This document shows, piece after piece, positions 22,763-31,571 of a stretch of 64,000 nucleotides of DNA (position 1 is its first letter; the number at the start of each line of letters is the position of its first letter). A program made the translations under genes and the position numbers. Source of the stretch: Pseudomonas azotoformans. Lineage in GTDB: Bacteria > Pseudomonadota > Gammaproteobacteria > Pseudomonadales > Pseudomonadaceae. The notes under the pieces are model-generated. The model was not told the DNA's origin and made no database searches. It saw only the letters and a program-made list of their open reading frames with translations. The stretch is taken from NCBI RefSeq assembly GCF_900103345.1, contig NZ_LT629702.1, forward strand, positions 930,001 to 994,000, read 5' to 3'.

Positions 22763-23460
22763 GCCGAGTATTGATCGTCACGGTTGCGGCGGAACAGCCA
22801 GGCGCTGATCAGGCCCAAGGCCAGCCAGAACGCCACGTTGGTCAGCTGCGAAGCAATCTTGAACTGCGCTTCCAGTGCTTCCGGGGCCAGCATCGAATGC
22901 ACTTCCGGCTGCGGCGCGCCGATCACATGTGGCACTGCCAGGATCGCCGCGCCCAGTGCCTTGAGCAGCCAGTTGCGACCGAACACGATCAGTGCGATAC
23001 CGGCAGCGGTAGACGCGGCGGTACCGATCCACCAGATCTGCCGTTGTGCCAGGTCAGCGGCGGCGGTGCCCGGAAGTTCGGGCGGCAGGCCCAGGGTCGG
23101 CGCCAATACAAAGGTCGCATAACCCGCCAGTCCCCAGAGCAAGCCTTGAGCGGTACGGGTCGGTGCACGCAGGGTGTACAGGCCGGCCAGCATCAACGCG
23201 AAGCCAACGGCGACCACCAGGTTGCCGCCTGTGGTGGACAGCACGCGCTGCCAGCCGTCTTCCGGCTCCCAGGCTTCGGCGTCGTGGGTGTGAGCAGCCG
23301 CACCTTCGGCGTGCTCGTGCAACTCGGTCGCTGCCGGGGCTTTTTCAAAGGTTTCCGCCTGCAGAATCAGCGGGGCGACCCAGAAGCTTTGCAGCAGGGT
23401 CAGCAGCAGGGCAGCCAGAAGGCCGGTGAAACCTGCGGTTTGCGCAATACGCTTGATCAT
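22759..23460 (-). CDS. cbtA: CbtA, predicted cobalt transporter subunit
   Basis: 233 residues, start MIKRIAQTAGFTG (23460). About five to six transmembrane segments: near 10-32, 85-105, 115-135, 150-170 and 208-228. A histidine-rich loop HEHAEGAAAHTHD (about 55-67), facing outside after the first helix, could bind metal. CbtA and CbtB are predicted cobalt uptake proteins found under cobalamin riboswitches; the transport activity is predicted, not proved. Here the gene is between cbtB and cobE under the riboswitch at 23774-23951. Confidence 0.9.
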   Translation of the reverse strand: MIKRIAQTAGFTGLLAALLLTLLQSFWVAPLILQAETFEKAPAATELHEHAEGAAAHTHDAEAWEPEDGWQRVLSTTGGNLVVAVGFALMLAGLYTLRAPTRTAQGLLWGLAGYATFVLAPTLGLPPELPGTAAADLAQRQIWWIGTAASTAAGIALIVFGRNWLLKALGAAILAVPHVIGAPQPEVHSMLAPEALEAQFKIASQLTNVAFWLALGLISAWLFRRNRDDQYSA

Positions 23461-23471
23461 GTCGGCAGGTC

Positions 23472-23660
23472 TCAGTGGCACGGGAACGCGGCGCTGTGGC
23501 GGGTATCGTGGGCAGCGTTGTGTACTGCCTCGATGTGCGAGAAACCGGCGAAGTACACCAGGCACGCACCGAGGATCGACGCACCGATGGCGGCGGTCAG
23601 GCGTTGGCTCAGGGTAGAGGTGCTGCTGGTGGCGTGCGAAGTGCTGCTGATGATCGACAT
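23472..23660 (-). CDS. cbtB: CbtB, predicted cobalt transporter subunit
   Basis: 62 residues with one transmembrane helix (about 22-42) and the family's C-terminal histidine motif seen as HIEAVHNAAHDTRHSAAFPCH, given here only as the positions 42-62; the histidines and the terminal FPCH are the presumed cobalt ligands. GAAAGGGAC precedes the start. First gene of the riboswitch-controlled operon; 11 bases separate it from cbtA. Confidence 0.92.
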   Translation of the reverse strand: MSIISSTSHATSSTSTLSQRLTAAIGASILGACLVYFAGFSHIEAVHNAAHDTRHSAAFPCH

Positions 23661-23773
23661 GGCGCGTCCCTTTCAGGTGTCAGGGTGAAACGAGCGCATG
23701 AAAACCCCGCGAGCCGGGCACGCAGGGCTTTGAACAGCGCCCGCCCACCGCGGGTTTGTTATCTGATTTTTTC

Positions 23774-23951
23774 GGGCCGGTCTCCGGGCTTGCGAGGGGC
23801 TCAATGCCTGAAAACGTCGCCTTCCCATACCGCCTGGCACAGTGGATATGACGTTTCGCTCGCTTACCGTTGCGGGGGCAGCACCGGACTGTCATGCGTG
23901 TGCATGAGTCACCGGTTTCCCGTTTCACCCTTTGCAGGGCACCCGAAACAA
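23774..23951 (-). ncRNA. Cobalamin riboswitch controlling cbtB-cbtA-cobE-cobM
   Basis: On the minus strand, in order: GGTGCCC and GGGTGAAACGGGAA near the 5' end, CCGGTGCTGCCCCCGCAACG (conserved core), GGTAAGC, and the B12 box AGCCCGGAGACCGGCC (23775-23790). These are the defining elements of the class. Between the aptamer and cbtB, a CCCGCG...CGCGGG stem followed by GTTTTC (about 23697-23755) may form the expression platform as a terminator. Adenosylcobalamin is expected to repress the operon. Confidence 0.95.
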
Positions 23952-24176
23952 GATGTGTAGGAGAGCATGGGGGTGGGAGGGGAGTCAATTGGGGATGTGC
24001 TTTCTGGGGGCATATCCGTTGCTGCGGTAACGGCGGCTTAGGGCTCCGCCCTTACGGCGGCCCACGTATTCAAGCCTGCGTTCGGCCAGCGTGTTTGACG
24101 GGGCGATCCCAGATCAAAAGCAAGAGCGCGGCGGCCTTAGAGCCGACCGGATTGTATGGCCGGTACTCGGTCAAAG

Positions 24177-24266
24177 TGTGGGAGGGGGCTTGCCCCCGAT
24201 GGCAGTGGGTCAGTCACTGATGAGTTGGCTGACATACCGCCATCGGGGGCAAGCCCCCTCCCACAG
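24177..24266. repeat. REPIN inside element copy B
   Basis: Same REP doublet as in copy A (GTGGGAGGGGGCTTGCCCCC and its reverse complement), differing by one base in the C-run and one base in the spacer. Confidence 0.85.
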
Positions 24267-24299
24267 TTTGATCTTCATGTATCAGTTGAAGGGTGGTTT

Positions 24300-24344
<45 letters not shown>

Positions 24345-24642
24345 TTAGATCTGTTTTTGATTTTGATCTTAGGCGCCCCGTCAAACACGCTGGCCGGAAT
24401 TCGGCAGGGATTTGGGGGGTAAACCGGCAGGGATGCCGGTTTAGCCGCCCCGCGCCATGGATGGCGCGTGGCGGCGGCCCCCCAAATCCCTGTCGGATTA
24501 CGGGCACACCGAGCCTAGGCGAGGTGCCGAGTGTTGGGGCAAGAGCCCTTTTGGTTACTTTTGGGGCTCTTTTCCAAAAGTGACCCGCCGTAAGGGCGGA
24601 ACCAATATCAGCCGTTACCGCAGCAACGGATATGTACACAAG

Positions 24643-24665
24643 CCAACCCAACCCAACCCAACCCC
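24643..24665. repeat. Short (CCAAC)n pentanucleotide run
   Basis: Four CCAAC units plus CCC just right of copy B and upstream of the cobW riboswitch. Possibly slippage-prone; no function seen. Confidence 0.7.
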
Positions 24666-24697
24666 ATCATTGACCATCCCCCAAGCACTGCGTAGCC

Positions 24698-24882
24698 TTG
24701 CACCCTCGAGGTTCTTCGGCCCAGGCCGAAGCTAAGAAGGGAACGCGGTCCAAGCCGCGGCTGCCCCCGCAACTGTAAAGGGTTCAGCTGACTGCCACGC
24801 CACTGCCGACAAGGCGGGAAGGCGCAGCCAGCGCCGGTCGCAAGACCGGCAAGCCCCAAGCCAGGAGACCTGCCTCGCAACC
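24698..24882 (+). ncRNA. Cobalamin riboswitch controlling cobW-cobN-chlI-VWA
   Basis: In order: CACCCTCGAGGTTCTTCGG, AAGAAGGGAA, GGTCCAAGCCGCGGCTGCCC running into CCGCAACTGTAAA (core), and B12 box AGCCAGGAGACCTGCCT (24859-24875). Class-defining elements all present. About 100 bases separate it from cobW. Adenosylcobalamin should repress the downstream cobaltochelatase operon, in parallel with the minus-strand riboswitch. Confidence 0.96.
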
Positions 24883-24984
24883 GATTTTCTACTTCAACCG
24901 GGCGGGGTGATCCGGTGACGAAATCCGCTGCTGCGCGCCGTCGCAGGGCCTATCGTCCCATCTGCCCGCCCCCAAGGGCATCCG

Positions 24985-26046
24985 ATGAAAACACTGGCCA
25001 AACTCCCCGTCACCATCGTTACCGGCTTCCTCGGCTCGGGCAAGACCACCTTGCTGCGCCACATGCTCGACAACGCCCAGGGCCGTCGCATCGCGGTGAT
25101 CGTCAATGAATTCGGCGAGCTGGGCATTGACGGTGAAATCCTCAAGCAGTGCTCCATCGGTTGCACGGAAGAAGAGGCCAACGGCCGCGTCTACGAACTG
25201 GCCAACGGCTGCCTGTGCTGCACCGTGCAGGAAGAGTTCTTCCCGGTGATGCGCGAATTGGTCGCCCGTCGCGGCGATCTCGACCATATCCTCATTGAAA
25301 CTTCCGGCCTGGCATTGCCCAAGCCGTTGGTGCAAGCCTTCCAGTGGCCGGAAATCCGCAGCGCCTGCACCGTTGACGCGGTGATCACCGTGGTCGACAG
25401 CCCGGCTGTGGCCGCCGGCACCTTCGCCGCATTCCCGGACCAAGTGGACGCCCAGCGCAAGCTCGACCCCAACCTGGACCACGAATCGCCACTGCACGAG
25501 CTGTTCGCCGACCAACTGGCCAGTGCCGACCTGGTGATCCTCAACAAGACCGACCTGATCAGCGCCGAAGACCTGGCCCGCGTGCGCCTGGAAGTCGCCG
25601 AAGAGTTGCCGCCGGCGGTGAAGATCGTCGAAGCCAGCAGCGGTCGCTTGCCCCTGGATGTACTGATCGGCCTGGGCGCCGGTTCCGAGGAGCATATCGA
25701 CGGCCGCCACAGCCACCACGATCATCACCACGAAGGTGAAGACGACCACGACCACGATGCGTTCGACTCGATCTCCATCGACCTGCCGCAAGCCGACGAA
25801 GCGCTGCTGCTCGACGCCTTGACGCAGCTGGTGGTGCAACACGGCATCCTGCGCGTCAAAGGTTTCGCCGCCATCCCGAACAAGCCGATGCGCCTGTTGA
25901 TCCAGGGTGTGGGCACGCGGTTCGACAAGCATTTCGACCGTGCCTGGGGCGCCGACGAAGCGCGCACCACGCGCCTGGTGCTGATCGGCCAGGAACTGGA
26001 CGCGGCGGGCCTCGAAGCGCAACTGCGCGCCGCCCTCAGCGTCTGA
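24985..26046 (+). CDS. cobW: CobW, GTP-dependent metallochaperone for cobalt insertion
   Basis: 353 residues, G3E GTPase family. Walker A GFLGSGKT (14-21), CxCC metal motif in NGCLCCT (C76, C78, C79), and NKTD guanine-specificity motif (NKTDLI, about 189). A histidine/aspartate-rich loop (about 237-258, HSHHDHHHEGEDDHDHD) could store or sense metal. Presumed to hand Co2+ to the cobaltochelatase. Placed first in the operon right after the riboswitch, three bases ahead of cobN, which supports cobalt rather than zinc as its metal. Confidence 0.94.
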   Translation: MKTLAKLPVTIVTGFLGSGKTTLLRHMLDNAQGRRIAVIVNEFGELGIDGEILKQCSIGCTEEEANGRVYELANGCLCCTVQEEFFPVMRELVARRGDLDHILIETSGLALPKPLVQAFQWPEIRSACTVDAVITVVDSPAVAAGTFAAFPDQVDAQRKLDPNLDHESPLHELFADQLASADLVILNKTDLISAEDLARVRLEVAEELPPAVKIVEASSGRLPLDVLIGLGAGSEEHIDGRHSHHDHHHEGEDDHDHDAFDSISIDLPQADEALLLDALTQLVVQHGILRVKGFAAIPNKPMRLLIQGVGTRFDKHFDRAWGADEARTTRLVLIGQELDAAGLEAQLRAALSV

Positions 26047-26049
26047 CCC

Positions 26050-29000
26050 ATGCACCTGCTCAGGACCCAGCCCGGTGGTTTCGTCTCGGACGACAATATT
26101 GCCGACCTTGGCCAAAGCCCCGCTGACCTGGTGATCCTGTGCAGCGGCGATTCCAGCCTGGCACTGCTGGCCGAAGCGGCCCAGCAGTTGCCCGACGACT
26201 ACCCGAGCTTGCGCCTGGCCAACCCGATGCAGGTGCAGAACCATGCCTCGGTCGACCTGTACGTCGATGAAGTGCTGCGCCACGCCAAGGTCATCCTGAT
26301 CTCGCTGCATGGTGGCATCGGTTACTGGCGCTACGGCATCGAGCGCCTGGTGGAACTGGCCGAACGTGGTGTGCAACTGATCCTGGTGCCGGGGGATGAT
26401 CGCCCGGACCCGGAACTCAGCGGGCTGAGCACCGTCGGTGCAGAAGAACGTGATCGGCTGTGGCACTTCCTGCGTCAGGGCGGCCTGGGCAATGCCCTGG
26501 ATTTCTATCGCTGCCTGGCCAGCGCTTACCTGGGTCGCGACTATGCCTGGGGCGAGCCGCAAACCCTGCCGCGCACGGCGATCTATCATCCGCAGCATGC
26601 CAACGCCCGCCTGAACGATTGGCAGACAGACTGGAACGCCGACTGGCCGGTGGCGACGGTGCTGTTCTACCGCTCCCACTTGCAGGCAGCCAACACCGGT
26701 TTTATCGATGTGTTCTGCCAGCGCTTGCAGGCGGCGGGGCTCAACCCGTTGCCGATGGCAGTGGCCAGCTTGAAAGAGCCCGGCTGCCTGGCGGTGGTCG
26801 AGGACTTGCTGGATGAGGTGGGCGTGGCGGTGATCCTCAACACCACTGGCTTCGCCCAATCCAGCCCCGAAGCGCCGCATTTGCGCCCGTTTCGCCGCAA
26901 CATCCCGGTGATCCAGGCCATTTGTGCCCAGGATAACCAGCCCGGCTGGGAGGCCAGCGAGCAGGGACTCGGCCCCCGCGACCTGGCGATGCACATTGCG
27001 TTGCCGGAGCTGGACGGACGCATCATCAGCCGGCCGATCAGTTTCAAGGACCTGGCCTGGCGCAGCGAGCGCAGCCAATCGGACGTGGTGTGCTACCGCG
27101 CCGCGCCCGAACGCATGGATTTTGTCGCCGAGCTGGCGCGGCGTTGGGTCGAGTTGGCGCGGGTGCCGAATGCAGATAAACGCATTGCGCTGATCCTCGC
27201 CAACTACCCGACCCGCGACGGTCGCATCGGTAACGGTGTGGGCCTGGATACGCCGGCGGCGGCGCTGAATATCCTGCGCGCCTTGCAAACCGAAGGCTAT
27301 CCGCTGCCGGACGTATTGCCGGACAGCGGCACGGCGCTGATCCATGATTTGCTCGGCGGCGTCACCAACGACCTGGACAGCCTCGACCTGCGCCCTTGCC
27401 ATCAAAGCCTGGGCCTGGACGAGTACGAGACGATGTTCCAGCGCCTGCCCGAAGCCAATCGCCAGGCGGTGCTGGAACGCTGGGGCACGCCGCAGAACGA
27501 TCCGATGTGCCGCGACGGCCGCCTGATGATCGCCGGCCTGCGCCTGGGCCTGACGTTTATCGGCATCCAGCCGGCGCGGGGTTATCAGGTGGACGCCAGC
27601 GCGGTGTACCACGACCCGGACCTGGTGCCGCCCCACGCTTACCTGGCGTTCTACTTCTGGCTACGCCACACCTACGGCGCCCACGGCGTGATCCACGTGG
27701 GCAAGCACGGCAACCTGGAGTGGCTGCCGGGCAAGGGCGTCGGCCTGTCGGAAAACTGCTGGCCCGACGCGTTGCTGGGGCCGCTGCCGAATATCTACCC
27801 GTTTATCGTCAACGACCCGGGCGAGGGCGCCCAGGCCAAGCGGCGCACCCAGGCGGTGATCATCGATCATCTGATGCCGCCGCTGACCCGTGCCGAAACT
27901 TACGGCCCGCTGCGTAACCTGGAACTGCTCGCGGACGAGTATTACGAAGCGCAGTTGCTTGATCCACGTCGTGCTTTGGAACTGCAAAAGGACATCCTCA
28001 AGCTGGTGCGCGAAACCCGCATCGACCAGGAACTTGAGCTGGAGAGCGACGCCGATGCTGCCGTGTGGCTGCCACGCCTGGACACTTACCTGTGTGACTT
28101 GAAAGAGTCGCAGATCCGCGACGGCCTGCATATTTTTGGCGAGTCACCCGAGGGTCGCCTGCGTATCGACACTTTGTTGGCGCTGCTGCGCATCCCGCGT
28201 GGCGATGGCCGTGGCCCGCAGTCGAGCTTGCTGCGCGTGTTGGCCAAGGCCTTCGAGCTGGGTTTCGACCCGCTGGACTGCGCCCTGGCCGAACCCTGGA
28301 CCGGACGCCGGCCGCTGGTGCTGCAAAAGATAGATGGGCAGTTGTGGCGTACCGCCGGCGATACCCGCGAGCGCCTGGAGCTGTACGCCGCACGTTTGAT
28401 CGAGCAAGCCCTGGAAGGGCCGCTTGAACAGCTGGAGGAACCCGGCTGGGAAGATGTGAAAGCCGTGATTGAAAGCCTGCGTATTGTTGTGGCGCCTCGG
28501 CTGGATGCCTGTGGCCCGGCGGAAATGCGCGGATTGCTGGATGCCCTGGGCGGCCGTTTTGTACCTGCTGGCCCCAGTGGTGCGCCGAGTCGCGGGCGTT
28601 TGGATGTGCTGCCCACCGGGCGTAACTTTTTCACCGTGGATGTGCGCAACCTGCCCACCACCACGGCCTGGCGCATCGGCTTCCAGTCGGCCAACCTGAT
28701 TCTGGAGCGGCACCTGCAAGACCATGGCGATCACCTGCGCCAACTCGGCCTGTCGGTATGGGGCACCGCGACCATGCGCACCGGCGGCGATGACATCGCC
28801 CAGGCGATGGCGCTGATGGGCGTGCGTCCGGTGTGGGCGACGGGCAGCCAGCGGGTGGATGACTTTGAAATCCTGCCGATCAGCCTGCTCGACCGCCCAC
28901 GGGTTGATGTGACGTTGCGTGTATCCGGCTTCTTCCGTGATGCCTTTGCCAACCTGATCCGCCTGTTCGATGCGGCGGTGCAGGCGGTGGCTGCGCTGGA

Positions 29001-29811
29001 CGAACCGGACGATCTGAACCCCCTGGCCGCCAAGGCGCGCAGCGAGCGCGAGGCGTTGCTGGCGTATGGCCTGGACGCAGAGGCAGCAGCAAAACAGGCC
29101 GGCTGGCGCATCTTCGGTGCCAAGCCCGGCGCGTATGGTGCCGGTGTGCAGGGCGCAATCGACGGGCGCCTGTGGCAAAGCCGCGAAGACCTGGCCGAGG
29201 TTTACCTGAACTGGGGCGGCTACGCCTATGGCGGTTCCGACGAAGGCACCGCCGCCCGCGCGCAGTTCGCCCAGCGCCTGAGCCAGGTGCAGGCGGTGTT
29301 GCAGAATCAGGACAACCGTGAGCACGACTTGCTCGATTCCAATGACTACTACCAATTCCAGGGCGGCATGCTCGCCGCCGTGGAAACCCTGAGCGGCGAC
29401 AAGGCCGCCAGCTACCATGGCGACCATAGTCAGCCGGACTTGCCGAAGATCCGCACGTTGAAGGAAGAGCTGAACCGGGTGATCCGTTCCCGTGCGGCCA
29501 ACCCCAAGTGGATCGAAGGCGTGAAGCGCCATGGCTATAAAGGTGCGTTTGAAATGGCCGCGACGGTGGACAACCTGTTCGCCTTCGACGCCACCACCGC
29601 ACTGATTGACGATCACCAATACGCACTGTTGGCCGACGCCTACTTGCTCGACCCCGACACCCGGGCATTTGTGCAACAGCACAACCCCGATGCACTGCGC
29701 GACATGACCGAGCGCATGCTGGAAGCCCAGCAGCGTGGCCTGTGGCAGGAACCGGGGGCGTACCGCGAGGCGTTGGAAAACCTGTTGCTGGATATAGAAG
29801 AAGACAGCTGA
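26050..29811 (+). CDS. cobN: Cobaltochelatase large subunit CobN
   Basis: 1253 residues, usual length. The catalytic, hydrogenobyrinate-a,c-diamide-binding subunit that inserts Co2+ in the aerobic cobalamin pathway. Family segments seen include LHGGIGYWRYG near residue 84, GVGLDTPAAALNILRAL near 397, and GKHGNLEWLPGKGVGLS near 552, plus the C-terminal KRHGYKGAFEMAATVDNLF. The start ATG follows the cobW stop by three bases, and its TGA overlaps the next ATG by one base, so the operon is tightly coupled. In the classical system it needs ATPases CobS and CobT; here the following two genes appear to replace them. Confidence 0.96.
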   Translation: MHLLRTQPGGFVSDDNIADLGQSPADLVILCSGDSSLALLAEAAQQLPDDYPSLRLANPMQVQNHASVDLYVDEVLRHAKVILISLHGGIGYWRYGIERLVELAERGVQLILVPGDDRPDPELSGLSTVGAEERDRLWHFLRQGGLGNALDFYRCLASAYLGRDYAWGEPQTLPRTAIYHPQHANARLNDWQTDWNADWPVATVLFYRSHLQAANTGFIDVFCQRLQAAGLNPLPMAVASLKEPGCLAVVEDLLDEVGVAVILNTTGFAQSSPEAPHLRPFRRNIPVIQAICAQDNQPGWEASEQGLGPRDLAMHIALPELDGRIISRPISFKDLAWRSERSQSDVVCYRAAPERMDFVAELARRWVELARVPNADKRIALILANYPTRDGRIGNGVGLDTPAAALNILRALQTEGYPLPDVLPDSGTALIHDLLGGVTNDLDSLDLRPCHQSLGLDEYETMFQRLPEANRQAVLERWGTPQNDPMCRDGRLMIAGLRLGLTFIGIQPARGYQVDASAVYHDPDLVPPHAYLAFYFWLRHTYGAHGVIHVGKHGNLEWLPGKGVGLSENCWPDALLGPLPNIYPFIVNDPGEGAQAKRRTQAVIIDHLMPPLTRAETYGPLRNLELLADEYYEAQLLDPRRALELQKDILKLVRETRIDQELELESDADAAVWLPRLDTYLCDLKESQIRDGLHIFGESPEGRLRIDTLLALLRIPRGDGRGPQSSLLRVLAKAFELGFDPLDCALAEPWTGRRPLVLQKIDGQLWRTAGDTRERLELYAARLIEQALEGPLEQLEEPGWEDVKAVIESLRIVVAPRLDACGPAEMRGLLDALGGRFVPAGPSGAPSRGRLDVLPTGRNFFTVDVRNLPTTTAWRIGFQSANLILERHLQDHGDHLRQLGLSVWGTATMRTGGDDIAQAMALMGVRPVWATGSQRVDDFEILPISLLDRPRVDVTLRVSGFFRDAFANLIRLFDAAVQAVAALDEPDDLNPLAAKARSEREALLAYGLDAEAAAKQAGWRIFGAKPGAYGAGVQGAIDGRLWQSREDLAEVYLNWGGYAYGGSDEGTAARAQFAQRLSQVQAVLQNQDNREHDLLDSNDYYQFQGGMLAAVETLSGDKAASYHGDHSQPDLPKIRTLKEELNRVIRSRAANPKWIEGVKRHGYKGAFEMAATVDNLFAFDATTALIDDHQYALLADAYLLDPDTRAFVQQHNPDALRDMTERMLEAQQRGLWQEPGAYREALENLLLDIEEDS

Positions 29812-30809
29812 TGACTGATATTCCCCATTTCCCGCTGTCCGCCGTGGTCGGCGCCGATGACCTCAAGCTCGCGCTGTGCCTGACCGCCATCGACCCGAAG
29901 ATCGGCGGTGTGCTGATCGAAGGCCCGCGCGGCATGGCCAAGTCCACCCTGGCGCGGGGTTTGGCCGACCTGCTGGCCAGTGGTCAGTTCGTGACCTTAC
30001 CGTTGGGCGCTACCGAAGAGCGTCTTGTCGGCACGTTGGACCTGGACGCCGCGTTGGGCGAGGGGCGTGCGCAATTTTCACCCGGCGTGTTGGCCAACGC
30101 TGACGGCGGCGTTTTGTATGTCGATGAAGTCAACTTGCTGCCCGATCACCTGGTGGACTTGCTGCTGGACGTGGCCGCCAGCGGCACCAACCTGATCGAG
30201 CGCGATGGCATTTCCCATCGCCATTCGGCGCGCTTCGTGCTGATCGGCACCATGAACCCGGAGGAGGGCGAGTTGCGTCCGCAGTTGCTCGACCGCTTCG
30301 GTTTCAACGTGGCCTTGAGCGGGCAGACCTTGCCGGCCGAACGTGGGCAGATCATCCGGCGTCGTCTGGATTTCGACAGCGACCCTGCGGCGTTCTGTGC
30401 GCAGTGGGACGTGCCACAAGCGGCATTGCGCGAGCGTTGCACCCAGGCACGGGCGCAGCTCGACAGCATTGCACTGGATGACCAGGCACTGGCGCAGATC
30501 ACCGAGCGCTGCTTTGCGGCGGGGGTTGATGGCCTGCGTGCGGACCTTGTCTGGTTGCGCGGTGCCAGGGCCCATGCCGCGTGGCGGGGAGCCAGCGCCA
30601 TCGCCGAGGAAGATATTCAAGCGGTTGCCGAATTCGCCCTGCGCCATCGCCGTCATGAACAGTCCCCACCGGCCAGCCCACCGAGCGAAGGGCAGTCGCC
30701 GAAATCCTCCGACGCCTCGCCCGGTCAAGGCCAATGGGGCGATATGCCCGCACCGGCGCTGCCCACGGGTGCACGCCGGGATGTGCCCACCTGGCCAAAA
30801 AAGCCCTAG
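29811..30809 (+). CDS. Magnesium-chelatase ChlI/BchI-type AAA+ ATPase of the cobaltochelatase
   Basis: 332 residues. AAA+ ATPase of the chelatase branch: Walker A GPRGMAKST (38-46), the Walker B-like VLYVDEVNLLPDHL near residue 102, and the sensor segment GTMNPEEGELRPQLLDRFGF near 144. The start overlaps the cobN stop (TGATG). The C-terminal 50 residues are proline/serine-rich and poorly ordered, and overlap the next gene. By position it should drive metal insertion by CobN, taking the CobS role; that assignment is inference. Confidence 0.9.
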   Translation: MTDIPHFPLSAVVGADDLKLALCLTAIDPKIGGVLIEGPRGMAKSTLARGLADLLASGQFVTLPLGATEERLVGTLDLDAALGEGRAQFSPGVLANADGGVLYVDEVNLLPDHLVDLLLDVAASGTNLIERDGISHRHSARFVLIGTMNPEEGELRPQLLDRFGFNVALSGQTLPAERGQIIRRRLDFDSDPAAFCAQWDVPQAALRERCTQARAQLDSIALDDQALAQITERCFAAGVDGLRADLVWLRGARAHAAWRGASAIAEEDIQAVAEFALRHRRHEQSPPASPPSEGQSPKSSDASPGQGQWGDMPAPALPTGARRDVPTWPKKP

Positions 30810-31465
30810 GCATTCGCCCTCGACCTGACGCGGGGGCGGATGCGCGACCCAAGGCAGGGCGACTAGGCAACGGCAGGCAAGGCAAGGCACGCAGCGCGAG
30901 GCAGGGCGCGATCAACTGGCCGGGCACCTTGCTCGGTGGTCGGCCACAAATACGAGAGGACTTGCTGTTTCACCTGCGCAGTCGTGCGGCCCATGAACTG
31001 TGGTTGGTGATTGTCGATGCGTCGGCATCCACCCGACGGCATCGAGCGCTCACCGACGCCAAGGGCTTGTTGGCGCAGTTGTTTGACGATGCCTATCGCC
31101 AGCGGGCGCGCATGGCGCTGTTGACGGCCAGCGGGCAAGTGCCGAAGTGGCAGGTGCAAGGGTTGAAAGCGGCCAAGGGCTTGGCGGGTTGGCTGGAACA
31201 GTTGGGCGCGGGCGGCGGTACGCCATTGCTGGCGGCGCTTGTCGAGGCCGGGAACTGGCTGGCATTGCGGCGCAAGCGCTACCCGGCTGAACAGCAGCGG
31301 TTACTGGTGATCACTGACGGGCGACTCAAGGAAGTTAATGGGCTACCGCAGTTGGAGTGCCCGGGCTTGCTGGTCGATATCGAGCGTGGGCCGATCAGGT
31401 TGGGTCGCGCGCAGCAGCTGGCGGCAGGGTTGCAGTTGGAGTATCGGCATATCGATCAGCTGTAG
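30734..31465 (+). CDS. VWA-domain protein, ChlD/CobT-like chelatase partner
   Basis: 243 residues; the frame overlaps chlI by 76 bases, longer than usual, so the true start might be later. Residues 1-60 are basic and Gly/Ala/Arg-rich linker. From about 88 a von Willebrand A domain begins: LWLVIVDASAS gives the MIDAS DxSxS (D95, S97, S99), then GGGTPLLAAL supplies the MIDAS threonine and LLVITDGRL the aspartate. In Mg- and Co-chelatases the VWA subunit docks the ATPase ring on the large subunit. This one lacks the N-terminal AAA domain of ChlD, so it is a short form. Confidence 0.85.
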   Translation: MGRYARTGAAHGCTPGCAHLAKKALGIRPRPDAGADARPKAGRLGNGRQGKARSARQGAINWPGTLLGGRPQIREDLLFHLRSRAAHELWLVIVDASASTRRHRALTDAKGLLAQLFDDAYRQRARMALLTASGQVPKWQVQGLKAAKGLAGWLEQLGAGGGTPLLAALVEAGNWLALRRKRYPAEQQRLLVITDGRLKEVNGLPQLECPGLLVDIERGPIRLGRAQQLAAGLQLEYRHIDQL

Positions 31466-31481
31466 TGCCTGGGCAACCGCT

Positions 31482-31545
31482 ATCGGGGCAAGCGCCCTCC
31501 CACATTTGGAATGCATTCCCCTGTGGGAGGGGGCTTGCCCCCGAT
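31482..31545. repeat. REP pair in outward arrangement
   Basis: ATCGGGGCAAGCGCCCTCCC... (31482-31504) and its reverse complement TGTGGGAGGGGGCTTGCCCC... (31522-31545), only 17 bases apart. The order of arms is reversed relative to the REPINs nested in the composite elements. Located between the convergent VWA and DUF1853 genes. Confidence 0.8.
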
Positions 31546-31571
31546 GAGGCCCTGAAGCTCACGACAAAACC

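Noticed and set aside
24915..25109. Possible leader peptide between the riboswitch and cobW (GTG start)
   Set aside because: It overlaps cobW in another frame, and its composition is that of a shadow; the riboswitch already explains the leader.
24889..27636. 915-residue minus-strand open frame
   Set aside because: Antisense to cobW and cobN, which have full family motifs.
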